Assembly (NCBI GenBank): GCA_047495785.1 | Contig: JBLDXI010000038.1 | Location: 558,001-622,000, forward strand | Origin: Lepidodermella squamata | Taxonomy: Eukaryota > Gastrotricha | Direction: 5' to 3' | Length of the DNA stretch: 64,000 nucleotides | Part shown: positions 35,321 to 49,247 of the stretch, one piece after another | Layout: each line of letters starts with the position of its first letter | Position numbering within the stretch: the first letter of the stretch is position 1 | Notes under the pieces: model-generated | The model's input: only the letters and a program-made list of their open reading frames with translations | What the model was told of the DNA's origin: nothing | Databases searched by the model: none | Position numbers and translations under genes: made by a program

Positions 35321-38300
35321 ATGGACTCGACCATAAGCGGTCAGCAGGATGGAAATGAGAGAGTCGATAACTCATCCGGTCAAGAAATGACCTCCGATCG
35401 CCATACCAATAGCGTGCCGATGTTCGAAGACAAAAGTAATCTTGAACGCCACTCAAGTTTGCGACGGGTTTCTACAATGCCGAGGAGGTAATAATTGTTC
35501 ATTTTTCCATAATTTTTGCTTGTGATAACTTATTCTGCACGGTGCGACAATGAAGCTGTCGGCCAGCCAGGTCGACGGTTTTCCGCTGAGTTTTTTGGTC
35601 TAAATATAGATCAATAGTTGCGAGAGCATGCACACAGGAAATTGCTGATTAAGCTCGGAAGTTTCGATCTTCGATTTCTCAATATTTTCATACAAACTGT
35701 GATTTTATTCTGCATATGGTACAAGCTTTATCACCATCCTGTTTACGAAGCCCATTTCATCACCGTAGAACATTATTGTAATACGGGGCATAAATTTACG
35801 ACTGCCGTACGCGCTTTCAGCTAAAAATAAAAGATTTGCATAGGTATAGCTTGCAAAAACTATCAATACGTAGGTATGTTCAAAGTTCCATTCTTTACTC
35901 TTCCGAAAATCAGGAACCGATCAGCGCCCAGACAGTGCGCTCGTTTCTCGTGACATAGCTATGCTAAGAAAAAGCGCGAGAAACTTGCAGATACACCAGC
36001 CCTTTCGCTGCATTCACCGCTTTTCTTGGGATATGTTTATTTTTCCGCCCGGCAAAAAGTATAACCGAGATATAACGATCAGCCGGTATTTTCTTAAATT
36101 GTTCCTTGTTCCAATTTTATCCAAAACGATATCTCTTAAGTTTTGTATTGGCGTGAAAAAGTCATGCTTGGTTTAGGCTAATAGGTGGCTGTAACATCGA
36201 TTTTTAAGAAATAATAATGTCCACATCTTCAAGCGACGTGAAGTTCATGCCTTAGGTAACCGGGCAGCCCTCTTTTCCCAAGTTACTGTCCGCCAGGAAA
36301 CATTATTGGCATAATGACGTTGAGTAGTATATAGAATTGTTTAGATAAACAAGGCGCTGATTATGATAAATGGCGCACAGTCAGCGCCGAACATCTAAAA
36401 AGCTGTTTGCTGGCCTGCAATAGGAGCGCGTAAAAGAATGTTGGAACTGGGAAGTGTCTGCGCTTTACCTCGCGAATAGTAAGCTCATTATCATTAGCTT
36501 TTTAGATCAGACGGCTATAAAGCGCAACAAGCTGGCGAACTTGGGCGGGCAGGCGGCCATACAGCAAGCGCCTATCATCACGTGGTGCCGCTGCTGCGCT
36601 CGCATTGCACCCGAATGGGCGCTGCCGCTAGTCACGCGAACGCAAAAGCGCTGTGTGATCGATACGCAGCGATCACCGATGATAATGATCGTAAAATATT
36701 GTTCGCGCTGATTTTACGACGCAGGCCTTCGGGACGGTGTAACTTGCGCCGCAGCCGCCGCCGCTTTCCGCTGGCCTAGTATATGAGCTTCCTCCTTTCC
36801 GCCTTTCCCATTTAGCGCGATCACTCGTGTGATTGACTCGTGTTTTGTTGATGCAGTCAGTCGATGCCCTCACCTGTTTGTCGTCTTTTAGTCACAAATA
36901 ATAAGCCCCTGGTTTTGTTGTTCCTTTTGCCTTTTTATTCTATGAAGACAATCCATCCGCGGGGACTCTAGGGTATAGAGGCTTAAAGCAGAACATCACG
37001 ACCGAAAGCAGAGCGCCGTCATCGGCCGGCTTGCTTTTCGCTGCTGCTCCTTTGATTCGCAGCGTACACTGGCGACCAGCGATCGGCTCGCGGCTCGCTA
37101 TCGAATCGCAGGTCACCAATAAGAGCATTATCCATCGCTTGACTGCATTACGCACAACAATCGGCGGAATGACTCGCGAGACCGCGATTCCGCGTGCTCC
37201 CTAGTGGCGCGGCAAATCTCGTCATGCCATTTACAAATATTACTCGCCCGCGCCCACCAGCCAACCCGCGTTTTTGGCCGAGAGATGTCCACTTCAAGCG
37301 AATTCACTTTTTCGCAACTTTCTATAGCTAAAAGCGACAAAATTGCTCACACTTAATTTTTTGTCACTCAGCCAAATTCTTCCTTTTGTTTTATTTGACA
37401 GGGTGACTTACGATGTTACCGAAAAGTGGTACTTTGTAGGAGGCGCAAGTGACCCGGGCCAACTGATACCGCCCGATATGGCCCAGGCTGATGACGAACT
37501 GCAGCGAACAGCAGTGCCGACATCGCTCCGGCGGGAAGAATCGACCAAACCAATCGTCGTTACCCCGGTGATGATTGACGAGGTCGGCAAAACAACGAAA
37601 AGCCGGCCGGATACTCGTGTGCCGTCGCCAGTTGCCTCAGACGTTGGGCTGTTCGCTGAAAAATCGTTCATTTGGATCGGTCGCGAAAATTACGTGCGAA
37701 GAGCGGCGATCCAACTGATTACTTGGAGATAAGTTTCCATCAATATTTTACTTAAAAAAGCTTTATTGAAGTCGTTTCATTTTTTTACTTGGTTTGAGCG
37801 GCTGTCAATATTCGTCATCTTAGTCAACTGTGTTACCCTGGGTGCCGTTGACCCTTGTGAGGGCGACACCTGTGTGACTTTACGCTGCTCGATTTTGCAG
37901 TTGCTCGACCACGTGATTTTTGCGTTCTTTGCGGTCGAAATGCTCATAAAATTGCTGGCGATGGGCGTCACAGGCAAAGGTGCTTACCTAGGCGAATCGT
38001 GGAACCGGCTTGACTTTTTCATCGTCATTGCGGGGTTTGTTTCTTTTTTAATTTTCTTTAAACTTGTCAAAGCAGCATTAATCCTTAAGAGTCCATTCGC
38101 ATTCTAAACTTTTTCCTTTACTATTCTTCTTCTAACTACTCTTCAAACTTTTATGGTTAAGAGGATAAATTTCTTGATTTAATTGTTTGTGAAAATGTTC
38201 TCATTGCTTAATTTTCAAGAGAACAGCTCAAAAGCAACTAAATTTGATAATTTTGCTGATATATAGAGCTGCTGAGTACGTCTTCGTGATGGAAAACATC

Positions 38301-41300
38301 AACCTGTCAGCGATTCGGACGATCCGCGTGCTGCGGCCACTGCGCGCCATTAACCGCATTCCCAGTTTGCGATTGCTCGTCATGCTGTTGCTCGATACAC
38401 TGCCTATGCTTGGCAACGTTCTGCTCATATGCTTTTTCGTTTTTTTCGTGTTCGGCATTGCTGGAGTGCAGTTATGGTCCGGAGTCTTGCGCCAACGTTG
38501 TTTCTTCCCACCGATCACGGATTCTTCTGCAATGATCTTAGCTGCCTCGCAACCGAACACCGCCTCGGTCGATAGCCAGCAAGGTGACACGAGCACTATT
38601 TCGCTGGTTCAACCAAAGCCTAACAATTCTCCTTCGCCTCTGTACTATCCTTCATTCATGCCGAAATACTACCGACCGCCACAGCGCGACTACGTCTGCT
38701 CTCCTTCGTCCGGTATTCTGCACTGCTCGGAAATCCCCAAATACGAGTCAGTTTCTTTTGAAAAATTCGCTATTGCCTTCCTTTTAGATTACTCTTTCCT
38801 AATTTCACACGATTGCTAATTTCTTTTTCAGGATTCTGAAAAGGTAAAATTAGGTGTGAACGGAATCATGATGAAGCACTGTGTGACTCTGTTGTGAATA
38901 ATGTACGATTGGGGTGGACCATTCGAAAAGTACGAAGATTAGGATCCAATCATTTTTATACTAATTAATATTGAAGCTTTTCCCTATTATTTAACCGTAA
39001 AGCCCGTTGTCTTCTCATATGACTGATAAAGATCAGCTCAAACTAATGCATGCATGCCACAAAAGCCGTAACCGTTGATTGCCTGTCGCTCTTCATGCCT
39101 GTAGGTTCAAGCCATGTATTCCGGGTCATCTGGGCAAATAAAAGAACCTTCTGGGAACTAAGACGATTATTACTGGTTGCAATATCAACTGGGGTAATCC
39201 GAAATTTGATAGCTTTTCTCTAGATGTGGCTCGTGGCTTTCCCCCATATGAATTGGATCAGCATTTACGGTTTTTCGTTCAATCGAAAAACGTAGTTTGT
39301 CGAGAAAAAGTTGAAAACATTCCTATTGAAATTACAGGCAGTACGATAGCATGTGCGTCGATTTATTCGGAAACGACACAGCCGAAACTGCCGAGTGCAA
39401 GTGGTGGTCGGACAATTACACCGAGTGTTTGCCCCTCGGACCGAACCCAGCCCGCGGCACCATCAGCTTCGACAACATCGGCCTAGCATGGGTTGCCATT
39501 TTTCAAGTTATCTCACTCGAAGGCTGGACGGAAGTTATGTATCTCATTCAGGTTTGTGTCTTGTCTCATCAATGCGAAGTGTTGAAGTTGGAAAATTCTC
39601 GTTTCAGGACGCGTATTCGTTTTGGGTTTGGCTGTATTTTGTCACTTTGATCATCATCGGTGCCTTTTTCGCCGTTAACTTGTGCCTCGTCGTTATAGCG
39701 ACGCAATTTTCCGAGACGAAAAGACGAGAACTTGCCAAAATGAAGCAAGAGCGCCGCGCTGCCACCTCGTCCCTATCAACGCTTCCTGAATCTGGCTCAG
39801 TGGCGCGCGTCAGTGTTGCCTCGGGTAGTCAAAGCAACATCTACACGCAGATCCTCGACGTCATTGGTCACGGCGCGCGGAAAGCTTATCGCTGGTATCG
39901 GCGGCGCCAAACTCGCGCTCGGCTGGCTCGCATGGCTGCAAATGGCCAAGTGGAAGGGGACCAACTAGTTGGCAATCTCAACAACAGTACGTCTTCAGCT
40001 CCGATGGCCTTCGCCAATGGTTATTTTTACGATCGGCCAGAACTATGCGCGACGTGCCGGCTAAATCAGCAGAACATGCAAAAAGCGCAAAAAGTCGAAA
40101 AAACGCGCAGCTCGGTCGAAGATGAAGTGTCATCAGAAGCGTGGGTGACTCCAGCAACATCGCCCACTCCCAGCCCTGCTGTCGCTCGTCGAACTCTCCT
40201 TCCCGAAACAGTCGACAAAGAGCCAAGTTCGGTGAGCAGTAACGATGGGTTTTGTTCAGCGGCGGGTAGCGAGGCCGCTCTTGACCGCATACCACCGGCT
40301 AGTGCCGTCGAACAAGGGGCAGAGCAAATCAAGCAGCCCAGTGTATGTCCTGTGTGCCAGCAGCTAAGCCACCCGCAATCTAACCGTTCGGTAGCGTTGA
40401 ATATCAGCCTGAATCAATCGGCGCCGAAACGGCTTCCGCCTGGCTTGATTAAGGTCCGAGAGCGGCTGCTAACATTATTAAATATGGCTCGAAGCTGGAT
40501 GAGGGTTGTTGTTGAGCACCCATCCACCACCTGGGCCATCATGGGCGCCATTTGCATCAACGCCTTGTCGATGGGCGCCGAGCACCACAACCAGCCGGAA
40601 ACATTGACTGCAGTCATAGAAGCGCTTAACCTCGTTTTTACAGCGTTTTTTGTCATTGAAATGCTCGCAAAGGTCTTTGTGTACGGCTTTGTGGGTTATA
40701 TTCGAGATAGTTTCAACTTGCTCGATTTTGTTATCGTAAGTCAGTTATAAATTTGACATAATTCAATATTTCGGTATTTGTCTCGCAGGTGATAATATCG
40801 GTTGTGGAACTGGCTCAAGGCAGTGCTTCAGGCCTGTCGGTTTTGAGGACTTTTCGCCTTGTTCGCATCGTCAAACTTATCCGCTTTCTGCCGGCGCTGC
40901 AGCGCCAACTCTATGTTATGCTGAAGACAATCGACAACGTCGCGACATTTTTTCTGTTGCTCAGTTTGTTCCTGTTCATTTTCTCCGTTCTTGGCATGTC
41001 TCTATTCGGCTGCCGGTTCTGCCCAGCCAACCGTGCGCGCATCGCCATGGAACAACAACAAGCTGCTTATGACGCGGCTGGCAACTGGTCGGTCGACGGA
41101 ATGCCGCCGTTGCGTGACGTCAACGGGACAGCGGCGCCCACGATGGCGCAGTATCAGCGTTGGTTGGAGCAGCAAACCGCGCTGGCCTACCACACCTGCC
41201 CTCGAGCCAACTTTGATTCGCTGCTGTGGTCTCTTCTTACTGTCTTCCAAGTACTCACGCAAGAAGCATGGGCTCAGGTAATAAAGTTTTATAGGTATGT

Positions 41301-44300
41301 TCGATAAAGACTAAAACTTATCAAAACGAACAGGTTTTGAAAGACGGGATGCATTTCACGTCCGAATGGGCTGCGTTGTATTTTGTTGCACTTGTTACGT
41401 TCGGCAATTACGTGCTTTTCAACTTGCTCGTTGCCATTCTCGTCGAAGGATTTAGCACAGACGAAGTAAGACCAATTAAATTACTTGCCTTCAATCACAT
41501 CTTCTCTATATTCGTAAATTAGAAAGATGAATCACCCGGCACTCCGAGAAGCTCGTCGGTGCCAGCAGAGGCGCAAACCCCAGGTGTAGCACGCTCCGCG
41601 TCCCAAAATCCTCCAACAGATTTACCAACCGCATCTTCACCTCCAGCAATTACCGTCGAAGACGTCGACGATCCAAATGGGGAACGGATATCTATTTTAC
41701 CTGGTAACGGTGGAGTAAGTGTTCCGAAAGAAGAGCCCGCGCCTCCTAGATGGACTTTGCGCAATTTATTCCGTTGCGGCATGACACGTCGTCAAAGCTG
41801 TTTCTCATCACTTCGCACTCGGCTGATGAACCACAATTTTTTCATCGAGCGCCGTGATTATTCTCTTTTCATGATGGCGCCGAACAACGGCCTCCGGCGG
41901 CGTTTGCTGTGGTTAGTGACCCGCACGCGATTCGACCATGTTGTCCTGGTTCTGATCATCGCCAACTGCGTCGCGATCGCCATGGAGCGCCCGAACATCG
42001 AACCTGGATCGTTCGAGCGTCGAGCTTTAAACATTGCCAATTACGTATTCAACGCGCTATTCGGAATTGAAGCTGTGCTCAAAATAGCAGCCCATGGTTT
42101 TGTCATTGGCGAACACACTTACTTGAAGAATAGCTGGAACGTGCTCGACTTCATTCTCATATCGCTGTCGACTCTGGACATGCTGCTCGAGGCGACTGAT
42201 GCCAAGACAGCGTCGACGAAAATTCTTGAAATTTTCCGCGTAATGCGGTTATTGCGAGCTTTGAGGCCGTTGCGAGTCATCAACCGAGCGCCTGGCCTGA
42301 AAATTGTCGTGCAAACGCTGGTTCTCTCAGTGAAACCTATAGGAAACATCGTTCTAATCTGCTTAGCTTTCTTCCTCATCTTTGGTATTCTCGGGGTACA
42401 GCTGTTTCGAGGCTGCTTCTACAAATGCGTCGCAAACGGGCGAACTGCACCAGTTAATACTAATTCTAGCATTCTCAGCTCAAACATGTCTTTCCAAGCG
42501 CCATTTGGCCAAGCTGACGCGACATCAACCTCAACGCCGCCAATCAACGTGGGAGTTCCTGGCTCCGGTGTCGGTTCGGCGGCTGCTCTGGTTGCAGAAG
42601 CGCTCATGTCTGTGAAAACTAAGAACGATTGCCTTGCTCTCGGCTTCGAGTGGGAAAATGAGAATTATAATTTCGATAACCTCGGAAACGGGCTGATGAC
42701 GTTGTTCGTGTTTTCAACGTTCGATGGCTGGGTCAAAATTACTCGTGATGGTCTAGATTGTGTTGGCGTCGATAAACAACCCATCCATGATTACAACCCA
42801 TGGCGCCTAGTCTATTTTATTTCCTTCCTTCTTATCGTTGGCTTTTTCGTGAGTTCTTATTCATACTGCGAATATTTTTTGGAGTTTTAGTTTTTTTATA
42901 GGTGCTCAACATGTTCGTGGGTGTTGTAGTTAACAACTTTCAGAAGGTGCGCAAGCAAATTGAGGCAGAGATAGAAGCAAAGAAGCGCGAGATCAAAGCG
43001 AGAAAGCTACTCGAGCGGCTCCAAAACAAGTCGGAAACGAAGAAAAGAGGTACGTATAAAGCGTTCGAACGCTGCTATTTTTTAAATTTCCCCAAGGTCA
43101 CCCATTAATTTGCCAACAATCAAATGCTTCCGTCGAAGAAGAAGCTCATTGTCTTTGTGTGAAGCTGAAAAAACAGTGCAATTTTTTATTATGAATTGCA
43201 AGCCAACCGCAGCTTCAATTTGCTACCGGTATTTAATTTTTTCGTGTTCATTTGGGTAGCGTCGAGACTCTTCAGTTTATCCACCTTCAAAAGGGTCAAG
43301 CGACCATCGCTCAAGAGTAAAAATTGTATTACGAACTTGAATTTACGTTCATTGAGCTCACCTAATATTTTGACTCTTTCCTTCTTAATACGAAGCTACG
43401 GATTTTTTATTACTTTCATTGCCTGAATAATTTATTTTTAATCTGGGTCAAATGAAAATTGCGCCTCACTTGATTTTTCCATCTAGGATTATAACTTCTA
43501 TTTCCTGAATAATTTCCTTTGGAGCAGCACTGAAAAAAACTTGACCATCACATGGAGATTAATGCTCTCATTACCAATGTTTCCCCTGCACCAATATTTG
43601 CGATTTGTTCGGGCAATTTTATCCCTCATATTAAATGATCCGTTCTACGACATTTTTTATTTAATACTATTATTATTTGTGGTCCTCAGTCTACCGCCGG
43701 CGTCTTCGAAGGATGATGATGTGTTATAGGAGGACGGCGGGTAGTCTAGATGGCGACAAGCCGCCGCCAGCCAACGGTAACGCCAGTTGTAGCAGTCATG
43801 AAACTGATGAGTTTTCATCGGGCGGCGCCTCGCCAGCACCAAGCTTACTAAACCACACCGTTCGCAGCTTGCACCGCCTCGATAGCTGCGCAAGCTCACG
43901 CCAACACGTGCGCGTTACACTGCCGGTCAACCGCGTCGACAGTGAGCCCATCCGCATGCGCCTCGACTCAGCCTGCTCCGCGTCGTCGTCGCGCTGCTCC
44001 GTCATCCTCAACAATCACCCCGAACACCACTCACAGGTGACGAGCAGCGTTGCGACGCCGTCCGAGAGTGGGGTTGCGGTTGATGCGCATGCGACTGGCG
44101 ATGCGGCGCCCCCGTCATCGCCTCGAGGCGGTGGGTTGCCGAGGGGCAAAGGTGCAGTGCCGAGTCGCTTCACACAGCGCAGAAAAGCCACTGTATTCAG
44201 TAGGTCACATTGCGAGCACGCGTTTTCACGTATGATGATGTATCACCTCGGAACTTTTCGGGACTTGTTCGCAACATGATTAAGTTTGCTTCACATGAGT

Positions 44301-46752
44301 ATTTAACATCGGTTTCCAATTTCCAGCAGGGTATGATTAAGTTAGTAAATTTCCTCGCCATTTTGTCGCGAAAAGTTCCAGAGGTTTTGCTTACCCCGCT
44401 TTTAATATGCTTCGAGGACTATGCAGCCGCGTTCTGTCAATGTCGCCGAATGATTCTTTGAACCCGCTTAAATAAATTGATGTGCTTTGGTATATGACTA
44501 AAAGGCTCGACAATCTTGTCACGCTTTGCCATTCTTTATTTTTCACTCTGAATTTGTCACGTCCGCCAGGTCGCCTTCAATCCATGCACCTCATGATGGG
44601 TGTAGTTTATGAATTCGGTTTGTAGCAACATCTATATGTATCAACCACCCTTTGTGGAGTTTTGGGAATTGAAAAATTACCTATAACAAGGCGTTTGATG
44701 GTGTGAATTAGATTCAACAAACCGTAGTAGTTCAATGTAATAAAAATAACCGAGTTGCTTCTTGGCAACTCAGTTCCCCTACTCCATCCTGCATGTGTTA
44801 CGACTGTTCTAGAGGGCATGCACTGCCGACAAAGACATTTCCGGCTTTTCATCACTGCCTTGCTTTTTGCTTGATGTCCTTGTTGTTACTGCTGTGTATT
44901 CTTCTGTTTTTTCCAATCAATGAGAACAATTAATTGAACGTTGAACGTTTTCGTCTAGTTATGGGGACGAACGACGATGCGTATTACTGGCGAGCGTATC
45001 CAGCTTGGCGCAGGTGCTTCCATCGCTTCTGCACCCACAAGTATTTCGACTTGGCGGTGGCTGGCATCATTGGCATTAATGTTTTGGTTATGGCGACCGA
45101 ATTCCACCTAATGCCGAAAAAGTTCCTTCTTGCAGTCAAAATTTTAAACTACATCTTTACCGGTGTGTTCATCTTCGAAGCGGTCACTAAACTTATTGCA
45201 TTTGGACCTCGGCGGTATTTTCGCGAGCGGTGGAACCAGCTCGACATAGCCATCGTCGTGCTGTCGCTTGTCGGCATTTTCCTCGAAGATCTCGACAACA
45301 AATTCATTCCGATCAACCCGACAATTGTACGCGTAGCTCGCGTCTTCCGCATCGCGCGTGTTTTCAAGCTGCTTAAAATGGCCAAAGGCATTCGCGAACT
45401 GCTTGATACCGTGTCAGAGGCTCTGCCCCAGGTTATAGCTGAATTCATATTAAATTGTTGTGATAATAATTTTACTCAAATTCATATTTTAGGTCGGAAA
45501 CCTGTCGCTGCTGTTTATGCTACTGTTTTTCATCTACGCCTCGTTAGGCGTCGAGCTGTTCGGCAAGTTCGATTGCACATACAAAATCTGCGAGGGTTTG
45601 TCAAGGCACGCCAACTTTCATAACTTCGGCATCGCTCTGTTAACACTCTTTCGCATTTCAACCGGCGATAACTGGAACGGAATTCTCAAAGACACGCTGC
45701 GCCTGATTCACGATCCCGAATCGCACTGCGCCACAGAGCCTGGCGGCTGCTTCCTAGTTCAAATTCTGTCGCCGTTTTACTTTGTATCTTTCGTCCTCGT
45801 CGCGCAATTTGTGCTCATCAACGTCGTAGTTGCCGTTTTGATGCGCCAGTTGGAAGACTCGCACACGAAAACAGAAATCGACCCGGAGAAGATCGAGGCC
45901 GAACTCGAGGGTAAGGTCGAGCAGATTGAGGCCCTCGTCCAGGAAACATGCCCAGAATTAGTCGAACGGCTACAGCATCAAATCGGCGCTGATCGGGATG
46001 ACGCGATTTCCCTAGTTTCAACCGAATACATCTTGCGCGAGCGTGCGAGTTTCGACGCCGGCCAGATCGGTGTGCTGGCAGGCAAGGATTCGTTGTTTCG
46101 ACCTCGCCGAATAGTCGACCGCAGCCAGTCGGCCTCCACGAGTTTCCGCCACAAAACTCGGCCTCGTCTGCTGACGACCGTCGGTGAAAACGTCGGCATC
46201 TTCGCAGCAGCGATCGAAGCTGCGCAGCAAAAGCGCAGAGATGCCGAAATGTCCCCAGAAGGCGACATGAGCGCTGACGAGGAGAGAAGAAGTATCGTCG
46301 ACTCGGCGGTGCTCGAGCAGGTGTTCAAAGATCTGGGCGAGCAGTTGCATGAGGCTGACGAACGCAGATCGCCTGAGCGCTCAGCTCTATCTGATCTCAC
46401 TCGAAACGCCCTGAGGCTAGCATCAGCTTCTGGTATTGACCCGGAAGAGGCCGCGCGTCTCGTCGAAGCCTTAACCACCGGTCTTGGCGATGAACTGCGA
46501 TCTGCCGTTGACGTATTCATTGAACTGCGGCGCGAGGAGTTGCTCAACCCCGCCAAGTCACGGGTAAAAAATGCGGCGGCGCGCGCCAAAGTCAAAGTTG
46601 CCAACGGCCGCTCGAACGAACCATCGCATCCGCTTCAGAGTCAGTCGGGACAGAATATGTCAGCGACCACGAGCGATGTAGAAAGCCCGGCTGTTGGAGC
46701 GGATGATCCAGAACTTGCGGCTCTCTTACGTCTACGCACGAGTACGGTGTGA
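35321..46752 (+). CDS. cca-1/CACNA1G-like: Voltage-gated T-type (Cav3) calcium channel alpha-1 subunit
   Basis: Exons are 35321-35487, 37402-37728, 37789-38034, 38267-38746, 39338-39551, 39608-40735, 40789-41277, 41334-41465, 41523-42848, 42902-43049, 43690-44199, 44959-45431 and 45493-46752 (2299 aa). Four six-segment domains are complete. The pore loops read SLEGW, TQEAW, TFDGW and TGDNW, giving the EEDD selectivity ring that defines T-type channels. Each S4 has regular Arg/Lys spacing, for example [15 protein letters not shown]. The I-II linker begins [17 protein letters not shown], the gating-brake helix. Domain IV ([35 protein letters not shown]) is very close to Cav3. The first coding exon is separated by a 1.9-kb intron. 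The intron at 37729-37788 has AT...AC ends. AATAAA overlaps the end, at 46754-46759. Confidence 0.94.
37729..37788 (+). other. Predicted AT-AC intron in Cav3
   Basis: The flanking exons join as ...QLITW-S-WFERLS..., aligning residue for residue with the conserved start of domain I S1 (LVCNPWFERIS in vertebrates). The intervening 60 bp starts ATAAGT and ends TTTTTTTAC. No GT...AG pair gives this join: the only nearby GT lies after an in-frame TAA, and the nearest AG would insert foreign residues. ATAAGT...AC is the form described for AT-AC introns removed by the major spliceosome in sodium-channel genes. Confidence 0.6.
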
Positions 46753-47132
46753 TAATAAATACAAAAAGATCTAATACAGTATGAAGCTGCGGATATGATG
46801 CCCAAATTCTGAACTGCATACTCGATTTTATTCGCAATCAATATATTATGAAATAATGAAGATTTCTAATTTTTCGGAGGCTTTACTTTCGCTTTTTTAT
46901 ATAAAAACATACGAATTGTTTATATACAATTTACTTGTACCGAATCATAAGACGAAATGAACCGCGAACTCAACATGGATTCCTTTTGAAGTACCTAAAT
47001 GGTGTTATGATGAAGCCAGACCATGAAGAGAGCCGTTTCATTTCAACCTTAGGACGGGAGATTCCGAAAATATACGTTATCAAATTTCAACGGTATCAGT
47101 GGTTCTCTAATCGAAAAAATACAGGGAACAGA
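46753..47132. other. Gap between convergent Cav3 and cysteine-rich gene
   Basis: 380 bp holding the Cav3 polyadenylation signal and presumably the 3' UTRs of both genes. No other feature seen. Confidence 0.5.
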
Positions 47133-48686
47133 TCAAACACCCACCAGCACAGTTAGCATTTTCACGATGTATGCAACAATGTAGCACGTCGTGAGAACGG
47201 CAGCAGCGGCAAAATTATGGCGAATCGTACTCGGCGACGCGCTTTCTGTTAAAATTTGAATACAGTTTGGTAAGACAAGCCGAAGCTCATAAAAGGAAAA
47301 TAATTTCATACTGCAAATGCCGTATAATTGTTCCTGCGTCGTCCACGGGTTTCGAAGGGTCGTCTGTACTTGCTGGGTGTTGACGGACCTTTGCTGCTGA
47401 AGCACCCGTGCCGTGTAGTTTAGTAGCACCTCAGGGCAAACAATGCAGGCCAGACCCTAATAACACATCATTATAACTGGAAATCGAATCTTAAAGCTCC
47501 CCACTCACAGCAGTGCAGTAGCTTTGGCCGACAGTCGGCGTCGAAGTCGTCCATTCAGGTACAGTACAACGGGCGCCCTCGCGTTGCTTGATGGTGTTCG
47601 CGTTCGCTGCAACGCAAATGGTCCACGTGTTGCGGATCATTGAGTCCGAGTCGCCTGTTTCGTCGCGGTAGTACTGGGTGAAGTTCAACGCAGAAAAGCC
47701 GCGATCGCATGCGCAAGTGTGGTCTTCGGCCAAGCAGATGCCACCATTGCCGGCTCCGGATGGCGCATACGTACCTGGAAATGCGATTTCACAAAAACAT
47801 GCTAAGATGAGTCAATACCAGGCCGCTTTTACCTCCCATTTGGCAATTGTCGTCTGTATCACACGAGATTCCGTAATAAGCTTCCTCACATCCGCTGCCG
47901 CTCCAAACGTAGCTCGAAAAGCAAGTGCATGACTGCCAAACCAAGTTGCAGAAGAGTCCTGAAGACAAGCGCCGCAGATTTCGGTTATTGTGTTTTGGCA
48001 ATCTTATTCTTACCAATTTCGGGGTTGCAATCATTATCGGTCAAACATGCGGCGCCGTATTCGGACTGCGCTTTCGTTGACAGGACACAGGTGTTGTTCC
48101 GCCTCTGTAAATTTCATAAGGAAGCAATCTAGATGATGTTGATTGGAATTGGACAACTAACCTCGTATTGTGGCTTGCATCGGACTGAGCCGGCGTAGCA
48201 GTAGGCGCCGCGAGGGTAAGATTCGAGTTCGCCGGCTGAGCAAACCGCGTTTAGCGGCCGATATATTTCTGTTTATATTAATAGGGTAGCATGGTCAATA
48301 AATTTAGCGAATCCTGCTCAAGTTTACTTGGCGAGCAATGGAAACTGTTTCCAGATGTCCGATAGTATTGAGCCTGTCATTTTCAAGGAAATGATTGTAA
48401 TATAAATGAATTTTGGCCTGAAACCACGTTACTTTGCATTGACAAGTGCCCATCTGGCACGGTTCTGTCAAATCATAATACCAGCAAGTTGTGTTTTGCC
48501 CGCATTCTTCGGTTTTCTTGCAAGCTGGTAGTAAAACATTGGCAACATTGAATAGTTGTTGACGATGTCGAGAAAATGTTTACGTTCGTCAAGTTTTAGT
48601 AACGCAGCGGTCAACCAGGTTGTACATCCAAGAATTATGAAGGCCGCTAATACTATATTCAGTGGCATGTGATGTTGAAGCATCAT
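47133..48686 (-). CDS. Cysteine-rich secreted or membrane-anchored protein, family unknown
   Basis: Nine exons (minus): 48686-48584, 48524-48433, 48373-48328, 48268-48162, 48104-48014, 47958-47833, 47774-47509, 47456-47312 and 47245-47133; 362 aa, all phases consistent. A signal peptide (MPLNIVLAAFIILGCTTWLT) is followed by modules with clustered cysteines: CKKTEECGQNTTCWYY, CLTDNDCNP, CDTDDNCQMG and CLAEDHTCACDRGF. These recall EB or EGF-like modules but do not fit either strictly. The C-terminal 25 residues are hydrophobic (VLTTCYIVAYIVKMLTVLVG), suggesting a membrane or GPI anchor. I do not recognise the family. The ATG at 48668 is an alternative start. The gene is tail-to-tail with Cav3. 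Confidence 0.7.
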
Positions 48687-49247
48687 CAATCCGATGAGCA
48701 ATTTAGTATAGCAAACCAGAGCTTGATTTTCAGCCTATGCGGGTGCGGTCGTTCAAGATGCCGCGATTCAAAACAGCGCTCACTGAATGATATCCATATC
48801 GTCTAGGCGACTTCGCATTCAAGCTTGCATTCACCAAACTCAGAAAGAGTTGCTAAACGACCGACGCGAAGCTCAAAGCGTCGCTCAAAAAGCTATTCAA
48901 ATATTATATCAGTCATTCAAAATCTGAGCAGGGAAAAGTCTCAATTTACTCGGTCTAATTTCTACGAACCGCGGCTATTCGATTTCAAATTTTCGCAGCT
49001 TGTTGAATCGATGACCAAAAGAAGACGAAGTTTAGACCTAATAGACGTCACCAAGGAAAACTCGAACCTTTTCAGCTGTGATAACCGATAGAGTTGGTTC
49101 GAGAAATTCTTCAACTGATAAGTCTAATGAATTACTAGTAAGAATTTTTCATAAGATCTGAAGTCCGAAAGCATCTCTTTATTCTAGTTAATTTAATTAA
49201 TTTAATTCAGCCTCTTTAAACGAAAAATAGTTGATGATCCGCGACTG
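48687..49247. other. Gap between cysteine-rich gene and GTPase gene 1
   Basis: Contains the upstream region of the cysteine-rich gene and possibly the 3' UTR of the GTPase gene. One 88-codon plus-strand frame (48825-49091) is Ser/Arg-rich without motifs and is probably chance. Confidence 0.4.

Noticed and set aside
45978-46604. 208-codon minus-strand frame
   Set aside because: Entirely antisense to the cytoplasmic C-terminus of Cav3, with no motif or splice signals of its own.
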